Shown here one piece after another: positions 33,765 to 44,498 of a stretch of 64,000 nucleotides of DNA. The translations under genes were made by a program, and so were the position numbers. Source of the stretch: Pieris napi (Eukaryota; Arthropoda; Insecta; Lepidoptera; Pieridae). The notes beneath the pieces are model-generated. The model was not told the origin of the DNA and made no database searches. It worked only from the letters and a program-made list of their open reading frames with translations. The stretch is taken from NCBI RefSeq assembly GCF_905475465.1, contig NC_062248.1, forward strand, positions 12,214,001-12,278,000, given 5' to 3'. Every line of letters starts with the position of its first letter. The first letter of the stretch is position 1.

Positions 33765-36252
33765 TTTTTTTTTAATGTAATAGGAGGCAAACGGGCAGGA
33801 GGCTCACCTGATGTTAAGTGATACCGCCGTCCATAGACACTCACAATGCCAGAAGGCTCGCAAGTGCGTTGCCGGCCTTTCAAGAATTGGTACGCTCTTT
33901 TCTTGAAGGACCCTAAGTCGAATTGGTTCGGAAATACTTCTGTGGGCAGCTGGTTCCACATAGTGGTGGTGCGCGGCAAAAACTGCCTTAGAAAACGCTC
34001 TGTTGTGGAACGACGGACGTCGAGGTGATACGGATGGTATTTTGTATTTTGCCTTGACGTCCGATGATGAAACTCAGCTGCAGGTATTAGACCGAACAAC
34101 TCCTCTGAACACTCTCCATGGTAAATGCGGTAGAAGATGCAGAGAGATCCCACATCTCTACGCAGCGCCAAGGGATCAAGCCGCTCGGAAAGTGACTGGT
34201 CGTCGACGATTCGAACCGCTCTTCGTTGAATACGGTCAAGTGGAAGGAGCTGGTACTGGGGAGCTCAGACCGCCGCCCAGAGGTGAGAGCAGTACTCCAT
34301 ATGGGGCCGAATTCGCGCTTTATATAGTTGCAAGCGGTGGCCCGGAGTGAAGTACCGTCTCGCCTTGCTGAGCACACCAAGCTATTTGGAGGCTAATTTA
34401 GCCTTTCCTTCCAGATGATTGCGAAACTGAACGTTATTCGATATGTCAACGCCAAGTATTCCGATGCTAGCTGAGGCTTTAAGGAGAGTGTCTTCGAAGA
34501 GGGGAGTAGCGACAAAGGGAGTTTTTTTAGCGGAAAACGCGCATACTTGTGTCTTCTTGGGGTTAAATTGGACTAGATTTAGTCTACCCCAGTCCGAGAC
34601 TCCACGTAGAAGAGTTTCGACTTCAGACACAAGTTTGTTCCGGTACTCATCGACAACAGCCCGAGAAATACCTGCCCGGCCAGTGTAAAAAGTATCCCCA
34701 GTGCTGTCGTCCACATAGCAATAAATGTTGCTAAGCTGCAACATATCATTGATATGCAGAATAAACAGGGTCGGGGATAGGACACAGCCTTGTGGGACAC
34801 CAGCATTCACAGGTTTCAGGTCGGAGCATGCTCCGTCGATGACGACTTTGATGCTTCGATCAGCGAGAAAGCTTGAAATCCAGTTGCATACTTTCTCAGG
34901 GAACCCATAGGCTGGAAGCTTCGAGAGCAATGCTCTGTGCCACACCCGATCGAAGGCTTTCGCTATGTCCAAACTTACCGCCAGCGCTTCCCCTTTGGAC
35001 TCAATTGCCTCTGCCCACCTATGTGTAAGGTATACAAGGAGGTCACCAGCCGAGCGACCACGACGAAAGCCGTACTGGGAATCGCTAATCAGCTGGTGGC
35101 CCTCTAGATACCTCAAGAGCTGGCTGATAATAATGGTTTCCATTATTTTGGAGAACAAGGAGGTTATAGCTATTGGGCGATAGTTGGACGGATCAGAGCG
35201 ATCGCCTTTTTTAGGGATCGGATGTATCGAAGCGATCTTCCAGCACTTCGGAACAGTGCCGAGCGTGTAAAGGTACCGGAAAAGGCGCGTTAGGACCGGA
35301 GCCAACTCAGGAGCACAAGTACGCAGCACAATTGGAGGGATGCCATCGGGCCCGCTCGACTTATGGATGTCCAAGGAAGACAAAGCTTTACGGATAGGAC
35401 GTTGCCGGAATATAACTTCGGGCATCGTAGTATCACACCGCAATAGTGTCGGTGGTTCCTTCCCTTGATCATCCAAAGTTGAGTACGACGCAAACAGACA
35501 GCCTAGAAGATCGGCCTTCTCTTTCGCGGTATGGGCCAGTGAGTCATCCTCCCTATGCAATGGTGGAATTGAGGGCTGACAGAAATTTCCTTGGACAGCT
35601 TTGGCAAGAGACCAGAAGGCTCGAGTTCCCGAAGGGAGGTGGGCCAATTTCTCACCAATTCTGGCAATGTGCTCTGACTTTGCTTTAGCGATTTCCCGCT
35701 TGAAGGACCTGGAGGCTGAATTGTATGCTTTTTTACGTTCGCCGATAGTCACATCACAGGATGTCACCGCTTCTGCCCAGGCTTTGAAGCATTCACGCTT
35801 ACGGCGTAAAGCCGCTTTGCAAGAACGCCTAAACCAAGGCTGGGACTTGCCACCGACCGGCACCGCAGAGAATGGAATAAAAAGATCCATACCCTGCAGG
35901 ACCACCTCGGCGACAGAGTCAGCGACGGCATCTGGAGTACTCGACGAAAAGCAAATGGGCCCCCAAGGGTAGGACGCAAAAAAAGACCGCATCCCATCCC
36001 GATCTGCTGGGCGCGTGAACGGCACAATGCTCCGGACCACACAATGATCTGATGAACCCAATGGCGGTTCAACAGAGACTTGGTAGTTCTCCGGATGTGA
36101 AGTCAGCAGAAGGTCCAACAAAGAGGGTTTATGACCATCCACATCTGGTATTCGCGTAATCGCAGGGACCATTTGCGTCAAGTCGTAAGCCAAAGCAAAG
36201 TCGTAAAGGATCTTCTCGCATGATCGGTGGTTTCTGAGCCGAGCCAATCGGC
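33765..36252 (-). pseudogene. LINE-A ORF2, reverse transcriptase part (Jockey/CR1 group)
   Basis: The minus frame 34382-36247 (621 codons) covers the end of the endonuclease, the linker and a full reverse transcriptase: NYRPIAITSLFSKI, SLDIAKAFDRVWH, AGVPQGCVLSPTLF and the active site YVDDS. TAG at 34379-34381 follows LASK; the C-terminal domain continues open beyond it (MWNQLPTEVFP, FLKGRQRTCEPSG) to the poly(A) (plus-strand T run near 33765). A frameshift near 36220 separates the endonuclease end. The 5' portion lies 11 kb away at 47701-48545 because LINE-B inserted here. Two lesions make it inactive. Confidence 0.85.
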
Positions 36253-37893
36253 TTTTTTGATTTGAGAAGTGTGGGTACCGTACACATCGGCTCCCGTGTA
36301 AAAATACAATTAAAAATAGAAATTCCCCTTATATTGCTATAATGTTGTTTTAAATTAATTAAGCAAGGCAAATTAGTGCAGTGTGTGACTTTTCCAAGTT
36401 GTTGTGTTAATGGGATAATCAAATTTTCAACATAATAACAAGCGTTCTGGTGCAGTGGCCGTTTTAAAACATCAACAATACGCTAAATGGATAAATACGC
36501 AAGTGAATCATAACATTAACATTACTTTGCATCTGATAGTTTTTTTGATTAATTATAATAATCATATGCATAGATTCAGTGAAATAGTGTCGAGTTTTTG
36601 TTCAACCTGGTGACGCGTTGTGCGTTTGTACTCCGCTATTGGACTGGAATATATACTATTATTTCGGCTTAATACTCGACTGCTCGCTCGGCTCAGTGTT
36701 ACAGAGCGCTGCATAAATATCGTTGTATAGTTTCTGACGTGGTTCCAATCCAGGCATCCCACTTGTTTTTTTTTTTTTTTTTATTTTATTAAAAGTTGCT
36801 ATGGCGCCTTCAAATTGTTGTGCTAGCTGTCATATTGAGCTACCAAAAAAGGATTTTTTATGCTGTCATATCTGCAAGTTAAAATGTCTCCCGCAAGCGC
36901 TTTGTTGAGATGGTCGCAAGACAAAAGGCGTCATTTAGATGTCCCGAATGCTCTAGGAAACCGGCTAATGTTAGCAATGCAAGGACGTCATTGCTGACTT
37001 GTGAAAATTCTGATGGAAGCCCACATAGTAGGAGCTCACAAGAAGCAAGTCCGGAGAGTGAACCTCCGTGCTCTAAAGTAACGCAGCGAATAAAACATGG
37101 ACCCCCTTCACAACTTCCAGAACTAGAACCATATGTCACTGAAGATAAATTGCGAGATATCTTACAACAGGAGTTATCTTCAGTCCTCACTGTGACAATA
37201 AAGCGATTAGTGACATCGGAACTTAATAATCTCACTGAAAGGGTTGCTGGGTTCCAGGACACAATCTGCTTCCTGAGTCAACAATTTGAGGATATAAAGT
37301 CTTCTCTTGAGGAGAAGGACATCGCAATAGTGAATCTAAAAAAAGATAATGAGAGGTTAAAGTCTAATGTGGCTGACCTAACGAACCGGCTAACTTCTGT
37401 TGAACTACATGCCCGGGAGAATAATATATTGATTAATGGGATCCCTGAGAATAGGTCAGAAAATTTATTTGAAACTGTCCTTCGTATAGCCAAGACTGTG
37501 GACTGTCCCCTCACTCAAGTTGATATTCAGCACGTAACAAGGGTTGCTAAAATAACTAATAGCAGTGATAGGCCTCGGTCCGTGGTAGCCAAGTTATGTA
37601 GCCCGCGTACACGTGACTTTGTTCTGGCTGCTGTGAGCAAATTTAATAGGAAGAATCCACAAGATAAATTGAACTCTCATCATCTTGGTATCGGAGGAAC
37701 TAAGAAACCTATTTATGTATCTGAACATCTAACATCAGTTAACAATGCTCTTTACGCGGCCACACGCTTGAAAGCAAAAGAGAAGTAGTATAAATTTGTA
37801 TGGGTTCGCAACGGACGCGTTTTTACAAGAAAGAACGAAAACTGCCAAGCCTTGCTTATTAAGAATAACGAAACCTTAAATCTTTTAACATAG
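36253..37893 (+). pseudogene. LINE-B 5' region and ORF1 (zinc finger, coiled coil, RRM-like)
   Basis: LINE-B starts at about 36253 after target sequence AATCGGC, which recurs at its 3' end. ORF1 begins at ATG 36801 (MAPSNCCASCHIELP), with Cys/His pairs of a PHD-like finger. A frameshift near 36890 shifts to the long frame 36910-37788, which has FRCPECS, a coiled coil at roughly residues 120-175 and an RRM/transposase-22-like part (ENNILINGIPE, then VVAKL). TAG at 37786 is premature, since the same frame continues to TAG 37891-37893. ORF1 proteins bind the LINE RNA and form the ribonucleoprotein. The BEL element sits immediately after the final stop. Confidence 0.8.
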
Positions 37894-37894
37894 T

Positions 37895-38324
37895 TGTACC
37901 ACAAAGAACGGTTCGGTGGCCGTCGATACACAATTCATATTAAAATAATAATTCCTGAGTACATACCTCGTCAATGTCTCCTCACAGGAAAATAGGCACA
38001 CAATAATATCAGCCGTAAGGATTTGGATTAGTTTTAGTATGGGCACAAAAAGAGGTTAGACTGATGATAATTATTGATACCTTGATTGAGTTCTCAAACA
38101 CGCACTAAACACTCACTATACAATTTTAAATAGTGGACGTGTCTATAATCATCTATATTTAACAAAAGTATATATCCAAATAAAAAATGCTAGACGCACG
38201 AGAATACGTAACCCGACAAGCTCAACAAAAGACTAACAAAAAATGATGTGTCGATCGGCCGTGTAAAAATATTTAAGTTCACCCTCATCAAATTAAATAA
38301 AATTAAAATTATGTATTTCGAACA
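37895..38324 (-). repeat. BEL 3' LTR
   Basis: 430-bp long terminal repeat, nearly identical to 44064-44493. On the element's strand it runs TGTTCG to GGTACA. A diverged relative stands alone at 59707-60139. Confidence 0.92.
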
Positions 38325-38385
38325 GTCCCCCGTCCCAGTCAGGCGCAACATGACTGAGTCCAAAACCGGAGGCTGGGAGCAAAGT

Positions 38386-40023
38386 TTATGCCACTGGGAG
38401 ACGTGACAAGCCCGCCACGGCTCTTTTTAAAACCGATTCCCCAACGCGGACCTCGGCGACTCGCGGGGTACCATCCGCTCCCGGGAATAGTTTAATAATG
38501 CGACCACGTCTCCAAGACAATGGTGGCATATTTGGTTCTTTGATAAGGACCAAGTCCCCAACCCTAGGTGGATCCGTTTTGTCTATCCAACGAACCCGCT
38601 GCTGCAATAAATGGAGATATTCTAAATTAAAACGTTTCCAAAAACTTTGAGATAGTTGTTGTAGCAGTTCGAAACGTGAGAGCCGATTTATCGGTGTGTC
38701 CAAACATGGATATTCAGGTAACGCATTGAGAGGACCCCCAATCAAAAAATGTCCAGGAGTTAGAACTTCTAGGTCATTAGGGTCCAACGATATAGGGCAA
38801 AGTGGGCGGGAGTTCATTACAGCTTCAATGTTACAAAATACCGTTGCTAATTCTTCGAATGTAAGAACCGATTCCCCTATAATTCGTCGAAGATGAGTTT
38901 TTGCCACCTTAACTACAGCCTCAAATATTCCACCCCAAGATGGATAGCTTGCTGGACTAAATTTCCATTTAATACCACGACGAGAAAGTGAATTTTCAAT
39001 AGGCACTTGGTTTTCAGTCAAAAACTTATTAACTTCCCCAAGGTAACGTTCGCTTCCCTTAAAATTTGTCCCGCAGTCGGACCGAATCAAACTTGGTAAC
39101 CCTCGACGACTGACAAAACGAGACAAACAAGCAATAAAAGCTTCAGTACTGAGTGATGACACCACCTCTAGGTGTACAGATTTTGTAACAAGGCAGACAA
39201 AAACACAGAGGTACCCTTTTACGATCTTGGCGTTTCGTATTGATGAAACCTTGATGGAGAATGGTCCAGCAAAATCGGTGCCTACACCTGAGAAAGGTCT
39301 AGCAGCGGTAATCCGATCTGGAGGCAAATTTCCCATTTGAGGTTGAGTCAAAGATGCTTTAAGTCGATAACAAGGAATACACTTAAAAATAACATTTCGA
39401 ATAGCCCTCCTGGCTGACAAAATCCAATATTGTTGGTGAATAATAGCCAAAAGTGAATTTAAACCAACATGTGCATTCTTTTCGTGTCTGTCAGTAATAA
39501 TCAAATCTCCCAAAGGTGTTCGATTAGGAAACAGAAGCGGATGTTTATGATGATAAGGTAGTTCTGAATGGCGTAATCTTCCACCTACGCGTAACAAACC
39601 CCTATCATCTATAAACGGATTCAGCCGAGCAACAGATCCTTTTAGTTTACCTTGTCCTTTTAGGGTAGCAAAAACTGTTTCAAAATGCTTGGCTTGGATA
39701 TAACGAACCCAGAACAATAAGGATTCATTCCTTTCATCTGGTGATAATACATTTGACATATTCTTAATTGTTGGATTCCTTGAATTATAAATAAACCTCT
39801 TAATCCAGGCGGTCACTCCGATCAATTTGTCTAATGAATTAAACCTTGTGAGTAACTGGTCTAAATTTCTTACCGATTCCTGAACGACAAGAGAAATAAC
39901 TCTTAATCCCGGAAGAGGCTCAACAAGTTCCGTTTTAGTGTAAGGCCAGCAACTCTCGGGTTGGTACAGCCAACCTGGGGCCCACCACAAGGGATGGTCT
40001 AATATTACTGGAGCCTCACAACC
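38386..40023 (-). pseudogene. BEL pol, integrase portion
   Basis: 534 codons from the first Met at 39990, in the same frame as the upstream pol. It contains the His-His-Cys-Cys finger (HEKNAHVG ... CIPCYR), the DDE core (VGTDFAGPF, SDCGTNFKG, then GGIFEAVVKV) and the BEL C-terminal segment (PRVGDLVLIKE, RVAEVRVGES). Integrase inserts the cDNA. It is cut off from the rest of pol by TGA at 40024-40026, where family comparison expects Arg after NPADCAS; CGA to TGA is a CpG-type change. The integrase domain itself has no lesion I can see. Confidence 0.88.
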
Positions 40024-42267
40024 TCAAGATGCACAGTCTGCCGGATTAAGTCCTCCCGGTACATGCCTCCAATCTAATGTCACAACAGATTGCTGAATTT
40101 GACAAACTCGATTGGCCACGAATACTTCCAGAACATGAACTGACGCTTGCAACCATGCAAGAACTATCTGACTATCAGTCCAAGCAAAACACTTCTGGAT
40201 ATTCATATTTTGGCCAAAAATGGATTTAACATGGTTTATCAAACGTGTCAATAGAACAGCACCTGATAACTCTAATTTAGGAATTGTTAAGCGTGTTCTT
40301 ACTGGTGCAACCTTACTTTTTGCCATAACCAATTTAACCGTTACAACACCAGATTTATTGACAGAACGAATATAAACTGCAGCAGCATAACCACTTTCCG
40401 ATGCATCACAAAAACCATGAATATCTACTGTGCATTTCCCTGGTGGCAATAAACATCTATCAATTTTAATCAATTGAATTTCAGGAAGGGACGAAACAAA
40501 CCTAACCCAAACACTTAACAATTCACCTACTAAAGGGGCATCCCATGTTAATCCTTGTAACCAAAGCTTTTGTACAAAACATTTTGCCCAAAAAACAACT
40601 GGAGCTAACCATCCATTAGGATCATATATCCTGGCTACAGTCGAAAGTACTACACGCTTGGTCCAAGATTTAATTACATCTATATCCTGCACGCGAAAAG
40701 TAAATATATCAGCTAACGGTTGATACTGAATACCTAATACTGCAACAGCGTCAGGGTTGTCCACGTTCTGAAAAATATAAGGAACTTGTTGATGATCCTC
40801 GGGTAAACCAGCAAGAACAGCTTGTGAGTTAGACACCCATTTCCTTAACTCATATCCACCAGCCTTAAGAATCCCAATTAGCTCGTTGCGTAGTATTAAA
40901 GCTTCTTTCTCATTTGCAGCGCCGGTGCAAATGTCGTCAACGAAAACGTCACTTGTCAAAACATCAGCTGCTCTTGGAAATTGCAAACGTTCCCGCTCAG
41001 CCAATTCTAATAATGTACGAATAGCAATATAAGGACTTGATCTGAGTCCATATGTATTGGTATTCAATTCAAATACTGTAACAGGATCGGATTCCTTCTC
41101 ACGCCACAGGATAAGTTGATAGCAACGGTCATCAGTATGAATTACAGTTTGCCTAAACATCATTTTAATATCTGCAACAAATACGATCTGATGTCTTCTA
41201 AAATTTGTTAAAATATCACCAATGTCACGATGTAACTTTGGGCCCGAATGCAAACATTGATTTAAAGAAACTCCATTGGAACTAGGCGCTGAGCCATCAA
41301 AAACTACTCTGATTTTACCACCTTTAAACACAGCATGATGTGGGATAAAGTAGTGCTCCTGTGTGCGCCAATCGAAATCAGAAACTGACATATGTCCGAG
41401 CTTAAAGTACTCGTCCATGAACTCAATATACTTAGCACGAAAAGTCGAATCTCTCTTCATTCGTCTCTCCATGGATGTTAACCTTTTCTCAGCTAAAGTC
41501 CTGGAGTGACCCAAAAGAGGTCGGGATGATAAGAAAGGTAACCGCGTGACAAACCTACCTGAACGGAGACGACCAGTGTTGTTCTGAAAGAACAATTCAC
41601 ATTCTTGGTGCTCCGGGTTTTCACGAGCCGCTGTGGGAGGCTCTTCGACTTCCCAAAACCGTTGAATAGCTTCAGCAAGTGAGAGTCCCACACACAAGTT
41701 GCCATCTTCAACTGTTAGAGACTGTATTGGAAACACAGGACCCATAATGACATCACCAAAATCAGATGTAACTGCTACTAAGCCCCCTGGTTGTAAAAGT
41801 GTGCTTTTACTTAGTCGCAGCATGCCTAAAACTTCTGCTCCGAGTAGCAAATCAATTTGACCTGGAATATGAAATGTACAATCCGCTAAGTTAAGACTAC
41901 GTGTAAAATCTAATATCTCCGATGGTAATTTAAAAAGTGGGTGTCTGCCCATAACATTATCTAAAATAATGGCAGAAGTTGTAATCTGTGGATGAGAGCA
42001 TTGAACAGAAGAAAAAGTTAGTGTAACTTGTCCCCGCAAACCAGCAACCTTAAGACCACCTACACCAAATATACCCCCACTAGCAGGCGAAATACGCAAC
42101 TGTAACCTGTCCACCAAATCCATTGACACCAAACTTCCCTGTGCTCCAGAATCCAAAATCGCACGCGTGGTTACTTGCTCACCTGATGGAGAACCAACAC
42201 AAACCTGTGCGGTGGGTAACAAAACAGTAATGGGAGATGTAGGAGTTCTAGTGGGAACGTGACCTAG
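40024..42267 (-). CDS. BEL pol: protease, reverse transcriptase, RNase H
   Basis: The frame runs on from gag after TGA 42268-42270, with no ATG needed; the first Met is at 42222. In order: aspartic protease (ILDSGAQGS), reverse transcriptase with KIRVVFDGSAPS and the palm motif FVDDICTG, RNase H with FCDASESG and TDSQIVLAWL, ending NPADCAS. About 748 residues from the readthrough stop to the TGA at 40024. Enzymes for Gag processing and reverse transcription in cytoplasmic particles. Expression would need readthrough of the gag stop, since gag and pol share a frame and no overlap allows frameshifting. Confidence 0.9.
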   Translation of the reverse strand, partial: LGHVPTRTPTSPITVLLPTAQVCVGSPSGEQVTTRAILDSGAQGSLVSMDLVDRLQLRISPASGGIFGVGGLKVAGLRGQVTLTFSSVQCSHPQITTSAIILDNVMGRHPLFKLPSEILDFTRSLNLADCTFHIPGQIDLLLGAEVLGMLRLSKSTLLQPGGLVAVTSDFGDVIMGPVFPIQSLTVEDGNLCVGLSLAEAIQRFWEVEEPPTAARENPEHQECELFFQNNTGRLRSGRFVTRLPFLSSRPLLGHSRTLAEKRLTSMERRMKRDSTFRAKYIEFMDEYFKLGHMSVSDFDWRTQEHYFIPHHAVFKGGKIRVVFDGSAPSSNGVSLNQCLHSGPKLHRDIGDILTNFRRHQIVFVADIKMMFRQTVIHTDDRCYQLILWREKESDPVTVFELNTNTYGLRSSPYIAIRTLLELAERERLQFPRAADVLTSDVFVDDICTGAANEKEALILRNELIGILKAGGYELRKWVSNSQAVLAGLPEDHQQVPYIFQNVDNPDAVAVLGIQYQPLADIFTFRVQDIDVIKSWTKRVVLSTVARIYDPNGWLAPVVFWAKCFVQKLWLQGLTWDAPLVGELLSVWVRFVSSLPEIQLIKIDRCLLPPGKCTVDIHGFCDASESGYAAAVYIRSVNKSGVVTVKLVMAKSKVAPVRTRLTIPKLELSGAVLLTRLINHVKSIFGQNMNIQKCFAWTDSQIVLAWLQASVHVLEVFVANRVCQIQQSVVTLDWRHVPGGLNPADCAS

Positions 42268-42270
42268 TCA
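42262..42270 (-). promoter_or_regulatory. Likely stop-codon readthrough site between gag and pol
   Basis: On the minus strand the gag stop is UGA followed at once by CUAG. UGA with a CUA triplet after it is the best-known readthrough-promoting context in animals and viruses. Gag and pol are in the same frame, the frame after the stop is open through the protease, and there is no in-frame ATG before 42222. This reading is inferred from sequence only. Confidence 0.65.
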
Positions 42271-43866
42271 ATATTCTTCTGGTTCAGGGACCCGCTGGCC
42301 TAAACGAGGCCACTCAGAAAAAGGCAAAGGCCTAACATAATTACGACGTTGCTGTTCAATAACAGGTGATGCACAAGAGTCATAATTATCCTTGCTCTGA
42401 GGAAGTTGTTGCTGATCAGAGGTGACACGAGGCCTGTTATGAGACCTTAAGTTTCCCCCGCCCCTGGAGGGTGGTGGCCGCCTCCGATGGTAATTATCGT
42501 AACCGGATTCTGTTTGGTGCCTGGAAGTATGACCAAAAGTATGGGTTCTAACCTGCACACCACCAGTCCACTGATCACCTGTATTTTGAATGGCTTCAAC
42601 AAATTCCCGTGCCGGTGCAGCTGATTGGGGTGAACCATTCGCATTACCGCAAAGTATAATGTGATGATTGCCATTACATTGCTTGCATGGTCGTGACACT
42701 TGGCATTGTGATGCCAGGTGATTACCTAAACAACCATAACACCACTTCCGCTGTCTGGCAATATTCCGTCGTGCTTGAAAACGTAATGCCAAAAACTTTT
42801 GACATGACACCACGGTGTGATCAGGGACTCGACAATAAACACAACGTTTGCCTGGATGTTGAGTTGTCACGTTATAAACTCGCTGGTCGGGGCGTCGTAC
42901 TAAGCGCATATGCTGTTGTCGCGGCCCAGTAGAAATTGGGGCCGGCGTTGTGGACGGCGCTGGAACATTATCCTGTCTGCGACACTCATCCTCTAAAAAC
43001 AAAATCAATTCATCAAACGAGGGAAGATGAGTGGATGAATCTCCACCATACGCCTGTTCAAATCGGGTGCGCATGTCTAAATTTAGTTTTTGTAACGTTA
43101 TATGCAACAAAATAAAAGACCAACTATCTACAGGTAAATTTAAACCCCTTAAGGCATTAATTGCCACTAATAAAGGATTTAAAACTTGAATTCTTAAGTT
43201 GTGGCTCTGCACGTTACTCTGTAAATTTAATATGACATCTACGTGGCTATCCGCCAGCTTACGTATGTTTTGATAACGCCGCATAAGTAAATCTCTAGCT
43301 ATATCATAATTATTGTCCACAAGTACTAAGTGTTGGACTAACCGTTTAGCCTCCCCGGTGAGACTAGCCAACAAATATGCCAACTTTTGAGCAGATGTTA
43401 AATCAACTCTTGAGTGCACTAAACTATCAAATAAATGAATAAACGCCACCCATTGGCTTAAATCGCCACTAAAATGGGGCAAATCTAGTTTGGGTAACCT
43501 ACCTATAATACCACTTGAAAAAGTTAAACTATCCTTCGATTGAAGGTTATTTGACTGATTAACCGAAGATTTAATAATCCCAACGGCTTCCCTAATTTGA
43601 TCAGCCAAATCCTCAGCCTGATCCAAGTCTGCAGAAACCTTGTCCATCACCTCCGGTTCCAAACCCAACTCAAGTAATGCCTGATACGATTTATATAAAT
43701 CTTTCATTCTATCCTCTAACGCGTCACTTCTTGATAGAAGCGCCTGAACGCGATCTTTTCGCGAAATATTTAAAACGGCCGATCCTAGCCACCGTAATAC
43801 ACCAGCTATTTGTGCCTTGTGCGAGACCGCCATTATAAAAGTATATGAGTACAAACAATAGCACAA
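42268..43866 (-). CDS. BEL gag
   Basis: Up to 532 residues. The Met at 43833 (MAVSHKAQIAGV) may be the real start. An N-terminal helical part, then the BEL Gag core (LPKLDLPHFSGDLSQW, LVQHL), then three zinc knuckles: CVYCRVPDHTVVSC, CYGCLGNHLASQC and CKQCNGNHHIILC. The tail is Gln/Arg/Pro-rich. It ends at TGA (42268-42270) followed by CTAG, the known leaky stop context. Gag forms the particle and packages RNA. No lesions seen. Confidence 0.9.
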   Translation of the reverse strand: MCYCLYSYTFIMAVSHKAQIAGVLRWLGSAVLNISRKDRVQALLSRSDALEDRMKDLYKSYQALLELGLEPEVMDKVSADLDQAEDLADQIREAVGIIKSSVNQSNNLQSKDSLTFSSGIIGRLPKLDLPHFSGDLSQWVAFIHLFDSLVHSRVDLTSAQKLAYLLASLTGEAKRLVQHLVLVDNNYDIARDLLMRRYQNIRKLADSHVDVILNLQSNVQSHNLRIQVLNPLLVAINALRGLNLPVDSWSFILLHITLQKLNLDMRTRFEQAYGGDSSTHLPSFDELILFLEDECRRQDNVPAPSTTPAPISTGPRQQHMRLVRRPDQRVYNVTTQHPGKRCVYCRVPDHTVVSCQKFLALRFQARRNIARQRKWCYGCLGNHLASQCQVSRPCKQCNGNHHIILCGNANGSPQSAAPAREFVEAIQNTGDQWTGGVQVRTHTFGHTSRHQTESGYDNYHRRRPPPSRGGGNLRSHNRPRVTSDQQQLPQSKDNYDSCASPVIEQQRRNYVRPLPFSEWPRLGQRVPEPEEY

Positions 43867-44063
43867 AAAATTTAAGAAAAAAAAATAATAAGAAACGGCG
43901 AATATAACTAATTACAAAAAACGATTTAAAACACTATTTAAAAAAAACTATAATCCCTACAAACAAAAAAAAAATTAATACATTAATAAGTTATGAACCC
44001 AGGACTTATACTACCGAACAATTATTTACTAAAATAGAACCACGCTCTGCTACCAAAAAATTA

Positions 44064-44493
44064 TGTACCACAAAGAACGGTTCGGTGGCCGTCGATACAC
44101 AATTCATATTAAAATAATAAGTCCTGAGTACATACCTCGTCAATATCTCCTCACAGGAAAATAGGCACACAATAATATCAGCCGTAAGGATTTGGATTAG
44201 TGTTAGTATGGGCACAAAAAGAGGTTAGACTGATGATAATTATTGATACCTTGATTGAGTTCTCAAACACGCACTAAACACTCACTATACAATTTTAAAT
44301 AGTGGACGTGTCTATAATCATCTATATTTAACAAAAGTATATATCCAAATAAAAAATGCTAGACGCACGAGAACACGTAACCCGACAAGCTCAACAAAAG
44401 ACTAACAAAAAATGATGTGTCGATCGGCCGTGTAAAAATATTTGAGATCACCCTCATCATATTAAATAAAATTAAAATTATGTATTTCGAACA
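44064..44493 (-). repeat. BEL 5' LTR
   Basis: 430-bp LTR at the upstream end of the minus-strand element, followed inward by an 8-base spacer and the primer-binding site TGGTAGCAGAGCG. Confidence 0.92.
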
Positions 44494-44498
44494 ATAGT

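Larger units (their letters stand above)
37895..44493 (-). mobile_element. Nearly complete BEL/Pao LTR retrotransposon
   Basis: 6.6 kb, with 430-bp LTRs at 37895-38324 and 44064-44493 that differ at only a few positions and have TGTACC...GAACA ends on the plus strand. The target duplication is ATAGT on both sides (37890-37894, 44494-44498). The primer-binding site, TGGTAGCAGAGCG on the minus strand, lies at about 44037-44055. The purine-rich tract lies at about 38325-38338. Gag, protease, reverse transcriptase, RNase H and integrase follow in order on the minus strand in one reading frame, interrupted by TGA at 42268 (likely programmed) and TGA at 40024 (mutation). High LTR identity implies recent insertion. 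Confidence 0.93.
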
